64,000 nt of DNA, from the NCBI GenBank assembly GCA_038226665.1, contig JBBRQI010000002.1, positions 205,640 through 269,639 on the forward strand, written 5' to 3'. A program made the translations under genes and the position numbers. How positions within the stretch are numbered: the first letter of the stretch is position 1; each line of letters starts with the position of its first letter. This DNA comes from SZAS-103 sp038226665 (GTDB lineage Bacteria > Pseudomonadota > Gammaproteobacteria > Xanthomonadales > Xanthomonadaceae). The notes beneath the pieces were generated by a model, which worked only from the letters and a program-made list of their open reading frames with translations, did not search any database and was not told the origin of the DNA. Positions 45,989 to 54,944 of the stretch are shown here, piece after piece.

Positions 45989-46726
45989 CTAGAACCTTTC
46001 CCCGACTGGCAGATACCGCCACTGCCCCGGCGGCAGGGCGCCGTTGGGACCTTTGCCCAGCGGGATCCTGCCGATGCGCAGGCGCCGGATCGACACCACG
46101 CCCAGTCCGACTTGCGCGCACATGTCGCGCAGCTGCCCGTTGCGTACCTCCTTGATGGCGATCCGCAGGCGGAATTCGTTTTGCCAGCTGGCCTTGCAGG
46201 GCGGCAAGGCGCGACCCGCATAGGTCAGTCCGTGGTTGAGGCGCAGCAGGCCATCGGGAACGATGTCGCCGCTGGTTTCGACCAGGTATTCGTGCTCGAT
46301 CTCGCCGGCGTTTTCGAGCAGGCGCTTGATCACGCGGCCGTCCTGGCTCACGACCATCAGGCCACTGGCCTCGGCATCCAGCGGTACCAGCGGGGTCAGT
46401 CGCTGGAAATGCCGTTGCAGCAGGCGGACACCGGACGGATCGTCGGCCCAATGCGTCGCCGGCGTCACCAGTTCGGCGGCGGGCCGGACGCCGCGGATCG
46501 TGTCGTAGCCCGCGGGCTTGTGCAGCAGCACGGTGGCTGGTTCCGCTGACTCCAGGCGCGCGTCGGCGGCGAGTTCGACGCGCTCGCCAGTGACGGGGTG
46601 TTGAGGTGCTTCCACCACGCGGCCGTCGACCGCGACCCAGCCATTCTGGATGTACTGCTCAGCCTGCGCGCGGGTGCATCCCACCAGCTCGGCGACATGG
46701 CGTTCAAGTCGAATGGGGTCAGGCAT
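45989..46726 (-). CDS. Pseudouridine synthase, RsuA/RluB/RluF family
   Basis: 245 residues from MPDPIRLERH at 46726. An N-terminal S4 RNA-binding domain (about 1-60) is followed by the catalytic domain with PLDAEASGLMVVSQDG, whose Asp is the nucleophile position. It converts a specific uridine in rRNA to pseudouridine. Best resemblance is to RluF-like enzymes (23S position 2604), but the target cannot be told with certainty. The longer frame adds 14 residues before this Met. Confidence 0.9.
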   Translation of the reverse strand: MPDPIRLERHVAELVGCTRAQAEQYIQNGWVAVDGRVVEAPQHPVTGERVELAADARLESAEPATVLLHKPAGYDTIRGVRPAAELVTPATHWADDPSGVRLLQRHFQRLTPLVPLDAEASGLMVVSQDGRVIKRLLENAGEIEHEYLVETSGDIVPDGLLRLNHGLTYAGRALPPCKASWQNEFRLRIAIKEVRNGQLRDMCAQVGLGVVSIRRLRIGRIPLGKGPNGALPPGQWRYLPVGERF

Positions 46727-47158
46727 CGGGGGCGGTCGCGAAAACGGAGATGCAGTGTAACGGCGCATTAGAGGGGGGAAGAGAACATTCTTCGACTTCG
46801 CCCGGCCGCTGCACGAAGGTGGAGTGATAGCGAAGCGTGTCGAACCGGGGAATGCATTGTGCGTGGAGGGGCCTCGCCGCGGCCACAGGCAGGGCTTCCG
46901 GCAGGGTTGCCCCTGAATTAGCCACGGTAGACCGGATGCTCGGATCCGGTTTCACCCACGCGCTGCGGCGCGACCGCCGGGGCAGGCACACGGCGATCCT
47001 CAAGGATCTGCTTGCGTTCGACAGCTAGCGGCAGTCGGAGGACGTGGCCGGCTGTCTGGTGCCCTGAGGTCGCGTGCGCTTGGGTCGCATCCAGCCGCAT
47101 GTGCCTTGCTGCAGCAGTTCACGTACGATCGTCCTTCCCGCAACGCAGGAGCTTACCC
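46727..47158. other. 432-bp region without a convincing gene
   Basis: The gap lies between the divergent pseudouridine synthase and YCII genes. It should carry both promoters. Short open frames are present, but none has a recognisable domain or ribosome site. No strong inverted repeat was seen. Confidence 0.55.
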
Positions 47159-47512
47159 GTGAAAACCTTTCTGGCAGTCTTCACCACCTCCCCGAACCAG
47201 CGCGCCAACTGGGAAGCGCTCGACCCGCAGACCCAAGCCGAGCGCGGCAAGGCCGGCATGACCGCATGGCACCAGTGGATGACCGATCACAAGGACATCC
47301 TGATCGACTGCGGTGGCCCCCTCGGCAAGACCAAGAAGGCGTCTGCGGCGGGCGTCAGCGACATCTCGAACAACCTTGGCGGCTACGTGACCCTGCATGC
47401 CGAGTCGCATGAGGAAGCCGTGAAGCTGTTCGAGAACCATCCGAGCTTCGCGATTTTCCCTGGCGAGGGTGTCGAGGTGATGGAGGTCATGCCCATTCCG
47501 ACGTCGATGTGA
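47159..47512 (+). CDS. YCII-related domain protein
   Basis: 117 residues from the GTG at 47159 with AGGAG upstream. The chain starts VKTFLAVFTTSP and has the alpha-beta ferredoxin-like look of the YCII/dimeric barrel family, with the conserved WHQWMTDH segment and an internal AESHEEAVKLFENHP helix. Family members are small and mostly without known catalytic function. No operon partner is close. Confidence 0.82.
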   Translation: MKTFLAVFTTSPNQRANWEALDPQTQAERGKAGMTAWHQWMTDHKDILIDCGGPLGKTKKASAAGVSDISNNLGGYVTLHAESHEEAVKLFENHPSFAIFPGEGVEVMEVMPIPTSM

Positions 47513-47733
47513 ATCGGCGGAAACCGCGGCTTCGACGGTGCGCCGAAGGGGTCGTGTCGACGAAGTTTGCTTGCCGATGATGGTCGCCCGATCGCATGCG
47601 CGATCGGCGATCTGCACGCCCGGCGTCGCGGGCCTGAACGCGCGGCACCGGCTCGACGCATTGTTGCTGGAAGCGCTTGCAGTTGTTGAAAAAAAGCCAT
47701 CGCGGTCTGTCAAACCACACAAGGTGAAAGACG

Positions 47734-49818
47734 ATGCTCGTTCGCCCGCTCGCAACACTGCTCACTGTTCTGCTTGGCAACCTTGCCGTGCCTGCGTCCG
47801 CCATGGCCGGGCCAGCCAGCGGCCCATCACGCGTGTTGACCGGCGCGGACCTGTTCAATCTCGAAGTCGCAAGCGATCCGCAGATTTCGCCCGGCGGCAG
47901 GACGATCGTCTATGTGCGCCGGGCCAACGACATCATGGTCGATCGTACGCGTTCCTCGATCTGGTCGATCGACATCGCGACTGGCGAGCAGACGCCGCTG
48001 ATCGATGGGCCCGGTTCGCACAGCTCGCCGCGCTGGTCGCCCGATGGCAACAAGCTCGCGTACATGTCCCATGCCGAAGGCACGGAAGGTGCGCAGCTGT
48101 ATGTGCGCTGGATGCGCAACGGCACGACCGCGCGCATCACCGGCCTGCCCACGACGCCAAGTTCGATCACATGGTCGCCAGACGGCAAGCGCATCGCGTA
48201 CTCCATGTTCGTTCCCGACGAGGCCGCCAAGCTCGGCAAGGCGCCGGAAAAGCCTGAAGGCGCGAAGTGGGCCGAGCCCCTGCAGGTCATCGACACGGTC
48301 GTGTACCGCACCGACGAAGGCGGCTACAACAAGCCCGGTTACGAGCAGATTTTCTGGGTGCCTGCCGACGGCGGCGCGCCGACGCAATTGACCTTCGGCG
48401 AGCGCAACGCGGGCGGCCGCTTGTCGTGGTCGCCCGATGGGCGCTCGGTGCTTTTCAGCTCGAACCTCACCAAGGATTGGCAGCGCGAACTGCTCGACGA
48501 CGCCGTGCATGAAGTCTCGATCGACGATCTCGGCGTGCGTACGCTGACCACGCGCAAAGGCCCGAACGATCAACCGGTGGTTTCGCCCGACGGCAAGTCG
48601 ATCGCCTACGTTGGATTCGAAGACAAATACCTCGGCTACCAGGATCAGCGCCTTTCGGTGATGAACCGCGATGGCAGCAGCTCGCGCGTGCTGACCGCGA
48701 ACCTCGACCGCAGCGTCGGCGACCCGCTCTGGGCTGCCGACAGCCGTTCGATCTACGTGAACTACGACGAACACGGCAGCGTACGCGTCGCCCGCGTCGG
48801 CCTCGACGGTTCCGTGCGCACCGTCGCCGAGCACCTCACCGCGAGCGATTTCGATCGCCCCTACAGCGGCGGCGATTTCAGCGTCGCGCGCGATGGCTCC
48901 GTCGCCTACACCAGCGGCACGACGCAGCGCCCATCGGATGTGTGGATCTCGCGCGGCGGTACGCCACGACAGCTGACCCATCTCAACCAGGGCCTTGCCG
49001 CGAAGAAGCTCGGCAACGTGGAGCACTTCGAGGTCACCGCGTTCGACAAATTGCCGATCGATGCATGGCTGGTCACCCCGCCGGATTTCGACGCATCGCG
49101 CAAATATCCACTCATCCTCGAAATCCACGGCGGCCCGTTCGCCGCGTATGGGCCGACGTTCTCGACCGACGACCAGTTGTACGCAGCCGCGGGCTACGTC
49201 GTGCTCTACATCAACCCGCGCGGATCGACCGCCTACGGCGAAGCGTTCGCGAACCAGATCGACAAGGCCTACCCGGGCCACGATTACGACGACCTGATGA
49301 GTGCAGTGGACGCGACGATCGCGAAGGGCTTCGTCGATCCCGACAACCTGTTCGTGACAGGCGGGTCCGGTGGGGGCGCGCTCACCGCGTGGATCGTCGG
49401 CAAGACCGACCGCTTCCGTGCCGCCGCGACGCAGAAGCCGGTCATCGACTGGGCGAGCTTCGCGCTGACCTCGGACGTCACGCCGTACTACCAGCGCTAC
49501 TGGTTCGCCAAATTTCCGTGGGACGACCCGACCGGCTACTGGGCGCGCTCGCCGCTGTCGCTGGTCGGCAACGTCAAGACGCCGACCCTGGTCGTGGTCG
49601 GATCCAATGACTTCCGCACGCCGGACAGCGAGGCCGAGCAGTTCTACACCGCACTGCAACTGCGAGGTATCCCGACTGCGCTGGTGAAAGTACCCGGAGC
49701 CAACCACCACGGCCTCGCGGAGCGACCCTCGCAATCGGCAGCGAAAGCTGCGGCGATCCTTGCCTGGTTCAATCGTTATCGCACGGGGCAAACGGTGCCC
49801 GCATCGGCGGCGCTGTAA
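47734..49818 (+). CDS. S9 family prolyl-oligopeptidase-type peptidase
   Basis: 694 residues with a signal peptide ending near ASAMAGP, so it is probably periplasmic or secreted. The N-terminal half is a beta-propeller with PD40-type segments such as SPRWSPDGNKLAY. The C-terminal alpha/beta-hydrolase holds the catalytic Ser545 in GGSGGG, a likely Asp in GSNDFRTP and the His in NHHG. Such enzymes release acyl- or dipeptidyl residues from peptides. GGTGAAAG precedes the ATG. Confidence 0.92.
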   Translation: MLVRPLATLLTVLLGNLAVPASAMAGPASGPSRVLTGADLFNLEVASDPQISPGGRTIVYVRRANDIMVDRTRSSIWSIDIATGEQTPLIDGPGSHSSPRWSPDGNKLAYMSHAEGTEGAQLYVRWMRNGTTARITGLPTTPSSITWSPDGKRIAYSMFVPDEAAKLGKAPEKPEGAKWAEPLQVIDTVVYRTDEGGYNKPGYEQIFWVPADGGAPTQLTFGERNAGGRLSWSPDGRSVLFSSNLTKDWQRELLDDAVHEVSIDDLGVRTLTTRKGPNDQPVVSPDGKSIAYVGFEDKYLGYQDQRLSVMNRDGSSSRVLTANLDRSVGDPLWAADSRSIYVNYDEHGSVRVARVGLDGSVRTVAEHLTASDFDRPYSGGDFSVARDGSVAYTSGTTQRPSDVWISRGGTPRQLTHLNQGLAAKKLGNVEHFEVTAFDKLPIDAWLVTPPDFDASRKYPLILEIHGGPFAAYGPTFSTDDQLYAAAGYVVLYINPRGSTAYGEAFANQIDKAYPGHDYDDLMSAVDATIAKGFVDPDNLFVTGGSGGGALTAWIVGKTDRFRAAATQKPVIDWASFALTSDVTPYYQRYWFAKFPWDDPTGYWARSPLSLVGNVKTPTLVVVGSNDFRTPDSEAEQFYTALQLRGIPTALVKVPGANHHGLAERPSQSAAKAAAILAWFNRYRTGQTVPASAAL

Positions 49819-49880
49819 CGCGGATGGCGACAGGGCATGGAAGCCACTGTTCGAGAATCCTCATTCCTGATTCCCTTTTT

Positions 49881-49914
49881 TAAAAAAACGCTCTGACCAC
49901 ACAGGCCAGAGCGT
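49881..49914 (-). terminator. Rho-independent terminator downstream of the methyltransferase gene
   Basis: The stem ACGCTCTG (49888-49895) pairs with CAGAGCGT (49907-49914) and on the minus strand is followed by seven T. It lies 157 bp past the stop of the methyltransferase gene and 63 bp past the S9 peptidase stop, so it could also serve the latter weakly. Confidence 0.75.
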
Positions 49915-50070
49915 CCTTGTCCTGTATTGGTTGGCGCTCAAGAAGCCAATGCATGCCGCTCCAGGCTTGCGGATTGCGTGGCACAATTCGGATCGCGCAT
50001 CAACAGCGTTGCCGCCGCGAGGTTCAGACCAGCTGTGCGAACAACACGCTGAGCGGCGACGCCATGCCGT

Positions 50071-50937
50071 TCAGCCCCTTGTCGCCAACACACCATCCAG
50101 CACGAGCTGCGTCTTGAATCCCGCCTTGTCCAAACGCTTCGCCACCTCGCGCGGCACATCGCGGCCGCTGGTGAGTTTGTTCGGGCTTCCGGTGTAGTGA
50201 AACATGCGCCCGCCGCGGCGCAGCACGCGCGCGAGTTGGTCGTAGAACGCCTGCGAATACAGTTCGCCAGCGATGCCGAAACGCGGTGGGTCGTGCAACA
50301 GTGCCTCCATCGAGGCGCTGGCGATCTGGCTGATCGTTTGCGACACGTCGGCGTGGTTGAGCTTCAATCGACCGTTGCTGGTGGACGCGTCTGGCCCGCA
50401 TTTGGCAGGATCCGGTGACCACGGGTTGAGCGTGCGCAGCCACAGCACGTCGGCATTCTTCTCGAACGAGTGGATGCGTGCCGCGCCGGCTTCCAGACAA
50501 CAGGCCGCGAAGTAGCCCAGGCCGCCGCAGGTATCGAGCACGATCTTGCCGCGTGGCTCGATCAGCGCCACCTTGCGGCGCGCATCCTCGATCGGAGAAA
50601 TCTTCGAGGTGACCAGCATCTTGATGCCGTCGATCTCGAAGGTCGGCGCGCCCCAGTCGGTCGGCACGAGCTTGATCAGCGAACCGGCGAAGCGCGATGC
50701 TGGCGCGAACGCGTCGATGTCCCAGTAATAGATCGTCCGGTCTTTCAACTTGTGCGGATACGGATAACGCTGGCCCCGCCAATGCCAAGCATCCGGTTTG
50801 AGCGACACAATGTCATTCGAGACGCCGAGGTTCAGCGATCCGTTCCATTCATTGGCGTCGGCATCGCGCGCGGCTAGCAGTGCCTCGCCGATGGAACGCA
50901 GGAGCAAGGGGCCCGAATAGTGGGTCACGTCGGACAA
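50071..50937 (-). CDS. Class I SAM-dependent methyltransferase-like protein
   Basis: 288 residues. Motif I is visible as VLDTCGGLGYFAA and a DPP segment (HDPPRFG) fits motif IV of N-type methyltransferases acting on nucleic acids or proteins. An N-terminal region of about 100 residues precedes the Rossmann core. The substrate is unknown; archaeal-type class I enzymes with this DPPRFG look are a possible relative. The start is uncertain: TTG at 50937 or GTG at 50928. Confidence 0.8.
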   Translation of the reverse strand: MSDVTHYSGPLLLRSIGEALLAARDADANEWNGSLNLGVSNDIVSLKPDAWHWRGQRYPYPHKLKDRTIYYWDIDAFAPASRFAGSLIKLVPTDWGAPTFEIDGIKMLVTSKISPIEDARRKVALIEPRGKIVLDTCGGLGYFAACCLEAGAARIHSFEKNADVLWLRTLNPWSPDPAKCGPDASTSNGRLKLNHADVSQTISQIASASMEALLHDPPRFGIAGELYSQAFYDQLARVLRRGGRMFHYTGSPNKLTSGRDVPREVAKRLDKAGFKTQLVLDGVLATRG

Positions 50938-51051
50938 TCCCGTGCAGGAAGGAATGGAGGAATGATCAAGCTTTGCGACGACGTGAAGTCAGTCGCGCGG
51001 GATGAACGCAGGACTCTCGCGTGCGACGCGGGATCAATGCAGGCACGAGCG

Positions 51052-52371
51052 CTACCACGCGATTCGCGCCGGATAGCTTTCGCTACGTATCCACTGCGAC
51101 AGCAGCCATTTTTCACCTGACATCACCGGCATGCCCGCATGCAGACTGTCCCTGTGACCGATTCCGTCTGCGCCCAGGTTATGAAATTGCAGCATGTCGC
51201 CGCGGCGGCCCTTGATGTCCAGTTGCAGTTTCGGAAACCAGGTGCTGCCGCCGTCGTAATCATCATTCAGATACAACAGCACGGTTTGTGCGCGTTGCCC
51301 GCCATCGGCAAGCGATTGATACGTACCGGCGCCGCTTTCATTGAAATAGTCCACGTGCGGCCTGAACTCTTCGCCCGGACGGTAACGCAGGATCTGCAGG
51401 AATTCGCCGTTCAGCGCTGGCATGCCGGAGACGCGACTGATACCGCGTTCGAGTGCCTCGAGCACATGATCGTGCTGACGCGGACCGAGCGTGACATGCG
51501 AGCAGGTACGCATCGGATCGACCCGCGACTCGCCGGTATGTGCATCGACGATCTGCGAGCGCTGCACCAGTGGCGCGGCCAGATTGATCAGCGCATCCAG
51601 CACCAGTGGATGAATCAGTTCGGGCAATCTTCGAATCAGCGGTGCTTCGTGCAGTATTTCGACAGCGGCAAACTGGATGTCGGCGGCGAGTTGCGGCAGT
51701 GCCTGCTCCAGCGACGGCCAGTCGATAGCAAGTGCTGGCGACTGTGCAACGGAGGAGGTCGAGTTCTTCTCACTCAGATCCTGCAGCAGACGCTGATTCA
51801 GATATTGACTACATGCTGCATCGCTCTGGCAAATCGTCATGGCCTGTGCGAGTTCCGGCGCACCGCCGATCCCCTCGACATAACAGCGCGCAAGGGCATG
51901 GGCGGCGGTGCCATCGCCGAGCCGCGCCGATGCGTCCAGCAGCGGACGCAACAAATCCTCACGCTGATGGCAGATGCTCAGCAGAGCCAGTTGGCGCAGC
52001 GCGCCGGCGTCACCCATGCGCGCTGCGACCAATAGATAGCGCAGGCCGGCTTCTCGATCCGCGCCTTCCAGTGCAGCGAAGCCGTGCAGTTCGCTGAGCA
52101 GAAGATTGGCCTGGATCTGTGCGGCTGCCAGCGGCTGCAACAAATCCACGGCCTGATCCAGTTGGCGCGGACAGCGACGCCCATCGATCAGGAAAATGGC
52201 CAGCGTCATTTGCGCTGAAGCAAGGTTTTGTGACGCGGCCAAGCGCAGCCAATGCACGCTTTCGTCGAATTGTCCGCGCTGATGCAATACGGAACTCAGT
52301 GCGTACTGGGCGTCGGCATCGCCTGCCTTCGCAAGTGCGACCGCTTCCTGAACTGAAATATCCTGCGCCAT
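51052..52371 (-). CDS. 2OG-Fe(II) oxygenase with N-terminal Sel1-like repeats
   Basis: 439 residues from the ATG at 52371, preceded by AAGGA. About 200 N-terminal residues form Sel1/TPR-like helical repeats (AxxGDADAQYALSSVL type units). The C-terminal part is a prolyl-4-hydroxylase-like domain with Fe ligands HxD in RPHVDYF and the distal His in DSLHAGMPV, and a Lys/Arg position in GEKWLL for 2-oxoglutarate. It may hydroxylate a protein or peptide; the target is unknown. Confidence 0.85.
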   Translation of the reverse strand: MAQDISVQEAVALAKAGDADAQYALSSVLHQRGQFDESVHWLRLAASQNLASAQMTLAIFLIDGRRCPRQLDQAVDLLQPLAAAQIQANLLLSELHGFAALEGADREAGLRYLLVAARMGDAGALRQLALLSICHQREDLLRPLLDASARLGDGTAAHALARCYVEGIGGAPELAQAMTICQSDAACSQYLNQRLLQDLSEKNSTSSVAQSPALAIDWPSLEQALPQLAADIQFAAVEILHEAPLIRRLPELIHPLVLDALINLAAPLVQRSQIVDAHTGESRVDPMRTCSHVTLGPRQHDHVLEALERGISRVSGMPALNGEFLQILRYRPGEEFRPHVDYFNESGAGTYQSLADGGQRAQTVLLYLNDDYDGGSTWFPKLQLDIKGRRGDMLQFHNLGADGIGHRDSLHAGMPVMSGEKWLLSQWIRSESYPARIAW

Positions 52372-52432
52372 CGACAGTTCCTTGATTCGCCGCAGGCTAG
52401 CAGACGTGGAAACCAAATAACCAAACCAACCA

Positions 52433-52840
52433 TTAGTGCTGCGCGCGGCCCGGATCGGATTGATGTTGGCGTTGGCAGCGTAGACGATCAGCCCGCCCGC
52501 TGCGATCGCGAACTGTTCGGCTGCGCCTCTGTAGCTGCAGAAACTCGGCGTAGAGGGCGAGCATCACGCGGCCATTCATCACGATGACGACAACGAGCGC
52601 GTAGTAAACGGTGAGCGCTGCGGCACCCCAAGCCGCAGCCCGACGCCATTCGACCGCGGCTCCCGCGACCAGCGTGAACACCGCAGCGGCATAGGCGAGG
52701 GCAGTGCGATCGGGAAAATCCTTCGGCACCGGCTGCCCCGGGTCGAAATCTCCCCAAGCCAGGCAGACGATGGCCAGTGCCATCACGCCGAGCCCGTGGA
52801 CGCGCCAGCCGAATGCCACTCTCGTTTCGTCCGCAGTCAT
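52433..52840 (-). pseudogene. Truncated, frameshifted DoxX-like membrane protein gene
   Basis: The ATG at 52840 begins MTADETRVAFGWRVHG and about 100 residues keep a typical membrane pattern. After FLQLQ the annotated frame turns into Arg-rich nonsense, while the neighbouring frame from the same point continues as AAEQFAIAAGGLIVYAANANINP, a clear membrane helix. The reading frame has therefore shifted once. Even in the restored frame the protein runs into the next gene and lacks the expected C-terminal helices. Either it is a pseudogene or a sequencing error plus a real truncation. Confidence 0.7.
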
Positions 52841-52950
52841 GGCGATTCCATTATCGATATGGGCAAGAAAGGGCAGACTACGACTTTCTCCAGAATGAAA
52901 GCTGTCTTCCCGACAATGACTTTGGATTGCCTCCAGCGACGGGTCGCGAC

Positions 52951-53166
52951 ATGAACAAGCTGTTCGCCTTCGCATTGCTGGTGCTCGGCATGGCGATGTG
53001 CGGCATCGTGTATTTGGGGATCGCCGACGGTTCCATCGGACTCAAGGGTGGCGGCGAAGCCACCCGGGCGCACGATCCGGTTTCTTTCTGGGTGGTTACC
53101 GGGTTCCGGTCGCTCATACCAGCGGTGATGTTCTTTTATGCGATCGTCCTGCTGCGGAAAAAATGA
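52951..53166 (+). CDS. Small membrane protein
   Basis: 71 residues with two hydrophobic segments (about 4-24 and 47-67) separated by a short loop, ending in RKK. No family was recognised. The ribosome site is weak. It lies just before the IS630 remnant and may be a real small inner-membrane protein or a by-product of the IS junction. Confidence 0.5.
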   Translation: MNKLFAFALLVLGMAMCGIVYLGIADGSIGLKGGGEATRAHDPVSFWVVTGFRSLIPAVMFFYAIVLLRKK

Positions 53167-53269
53167 CGCACGGTTTTCCGTTCGAATGGGCATTTTCAGC
53201 CGTCCTGACGTTGAATGACTATGCCAGCCGACCGCTTCCGCAAGCGCAAGGCGTTTTTTCGGAAGCCAG

Positions 53270-53770
53270 CATAGTGCTTCGTTATTCCTTGCACCAAGAC
53301 GTCGATTGGCGCGAATGACCTTTTGCAGGATGTCGTTTGCCTTGGCGGTCCAGACGAAGGGCTTGGGATTGCCGTTGTGCAACGTGATGTATTCCTCGAT
53401 GGCCGCGGTCAATTCGGGGACGCTTTGGAAGACGCCGCGCGCGAGGCGATCGGTGGCGATGCTGCGGAAGAAGGCTCGACCATGTTGAGCCAGGAAGTGG
53501 ACGTCGTCGTGAAGTGCATGTGGAAGCGCGGAGGCTACCAACGCCATCACCTTCGGATGCTTGTGCGTGGCGTAGTTGTCGCAGATCGTATGGAGATACT
53601 TATTCTTTGATTCTTTGGCGTTTCGCGGTCGATCTTGCGCACGAACCTCAACCACTCGATATGGCGGTGGCGTTGCTGGCATAGCGCAATGACCTGGCCA
53701 TCGAGCACGTTGAGCGCGGCGAACAGCGTCGTGGTGCCACGCGTAGCGCTGAGAACTTGCGAACTGACCT
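53270..53770 (-). pseudogene. IS630-family transposase remnant, multiply frameshifted
   Basis: On the minus strand, stretches of the DDE-type transposase remain but in different frames: LFAALNVLDGQ (53.7 kb), then HTICDNYATHKHPKV, then RFHMHFTTTSTSWLNMVE in another frame, then FFRSIATDRLARGVF and a PKPFVWTAKANDIL tail. At least two frameshifts and a missing N-terminus are needed to explain this, so the element is dead. Terminal repeats were not identified. Confidence 0.85.
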
Positions 53771-53853
53771 CATACCGAGGAAGGGTGTGCGAGTGCTTGC
53801 ATTCCAGCAACTTGTTTGTTGCACTGCGCCATCCGATCCCATGAGGAATCCCG

Positions 53854-54939
53854 ATGTCGCGTGGCTACAACTTCAGCGCTGGACCGTCCACGATCGCCGA
53901 ACCCGTGCTGCGCCGCGCACAGGCCGACATGCTCGAATGGGGCGGGCAGAGCGCGTCGGTGATGGAAATCAGCCATCGCGGCAAGGCATTCGTCGCGATG
54001 ACCGAGAAGGTCGAGGCCGACTTGCGTCGCCTGCTCGGCGTGCCCAGCGACTACGCGGTGCTGTTCCTGCAAGGCGGCGCGACCCAGCATTTCGCGCAGA
54101 TTCCGATGAACATCGCCGGTCCGGACGACACTGCCGACTATCTTCTGACCGGTGCCTGGGGCCTCAAGGCGCTCGCGGAAGCGACGCCGTATGTGCGCAC
54201 GAATGTCGTGGCGAGCGGCGAAGCCGGCAAGTTCACATCGGTTCCCGATCGCGCCGATTGGGTTTTCACGCCGGGCGCGGCCTACCTGCACGTCACCCCG
54301 AACGAAACGATCCACGGTGTCGAGTTCGAGACGGTTCCCGACGTCGGCGATGTTCCGGTGGTTGCGGATTTCTCGTCCACATTGCTGTCGCGACCGATGG
54401 ACGTCAGCCGGTTCGGACTGATTTATGCAGGCACCCAGAAGAACATGGGCGCGTCGGGTTTGACGGTTCTCATCGCGCGCAACGACCTGCTCGTGCGCAA
54501 GTCGCGACCGCTTGCGAACATCCTCACGTACGCCGCGCATGCGAAGGAGCATTCGCTGCTCAATACGCCGCCGAGTTTCCCGTGGTACCTCACCGGCCTG
54601 GTGCTGGAATGGATCGATTCCGAGGGTGGCCTTTCCGTGATGGCCGCCCGCAATCGCGCGAAGTCGGAGATGCTGTATTCCGCGATCGACAACTCCGGTG
54701 ACTTCTACAAGAACCCGGTCGATGTGCGCTACCGCTCGTGGATGAATGTGCCTTTCACCCTGCACGATGCCGCGCTCGATTCGGCTTTCCTCAAGGAGTC
54801 CGAGGCCGCGGGCCTGCTCGCGCTAAAGGGCCACAAGGCGGTTGGCGGCATGCGCGCGTCGCTGTACAACGCGATGCCGCTCGCGGGCGTGCAGGCATTG
54901 ACCGATTTCATGGCCGATTTCATGCGGCGTAACGGCTGA
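53854..54939 (+). CDS. serC: Phosphoserine aminotransferase
   Basis: 361 residues. N-terminal NFSAGPSTI, the substrate segment ISHRGKAF, LFLQGGATQHFAQ and the PLP lysine in YAGTQKNMG. It converts 3-phosphohydroxypyruvate to phosphoserine in serine synthesis and also serves pyridoxal phosphate synthesis. GAGGA precedes the ATG at 7 bp. It is the first gene of the serC-pheA-hisC-aroA run. Confidence 0.96.
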   Translation: MSRGYNFSAGPSTIAEPVLRRAQADMLEWGGQSASVMEISHRGKAFVAMTEKVEADLRRLLGVPSDYAVLFLQGGATQHFAQIPMNIAGPDDTADYLLTGAWGLKALAEATPYVRTNVVASGEAGKFTSVPDRADWVFTPGAAYLHVTPNETIHGVEFETVPDVGDVPVVADFSSTLLSRPMDVSRFGLIYAGTQKNMGASGLTVLIARNDLLVRKSRPLANILTYAAHAKEHSLLNTPPSFPWYLTGLVLEWIDSEGGLSVMAARNRAKSEMLYSAIDNSGDFYKNPVDVRYRSWMNVPFTLHDAALDSAFLKESEAAGLLALKGHKAVGGMRASLYNAMPLAGVQALTDFMADFMRRNG

Positions 54940-54944
54940 GTGCA

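Noticed and set aside
46837..47028. Small gene upstream of the YCII gene
   Set aside because: 63 residues with no domain and no ribosome site; kept as intergenic.
50920..51120. Small plus-strand gene opposite the methyltransferase start
   Set aside because: No domain, no ribosome site, and overlap with the end of the Sel1-oxygenase gene on the other strand.
53547..53810. Intact 87-residue protein on the minus strand
   Set aside because: It is one frame of the IS630 remnant, with part of the sequence matching transposase and the remainder out of frame.
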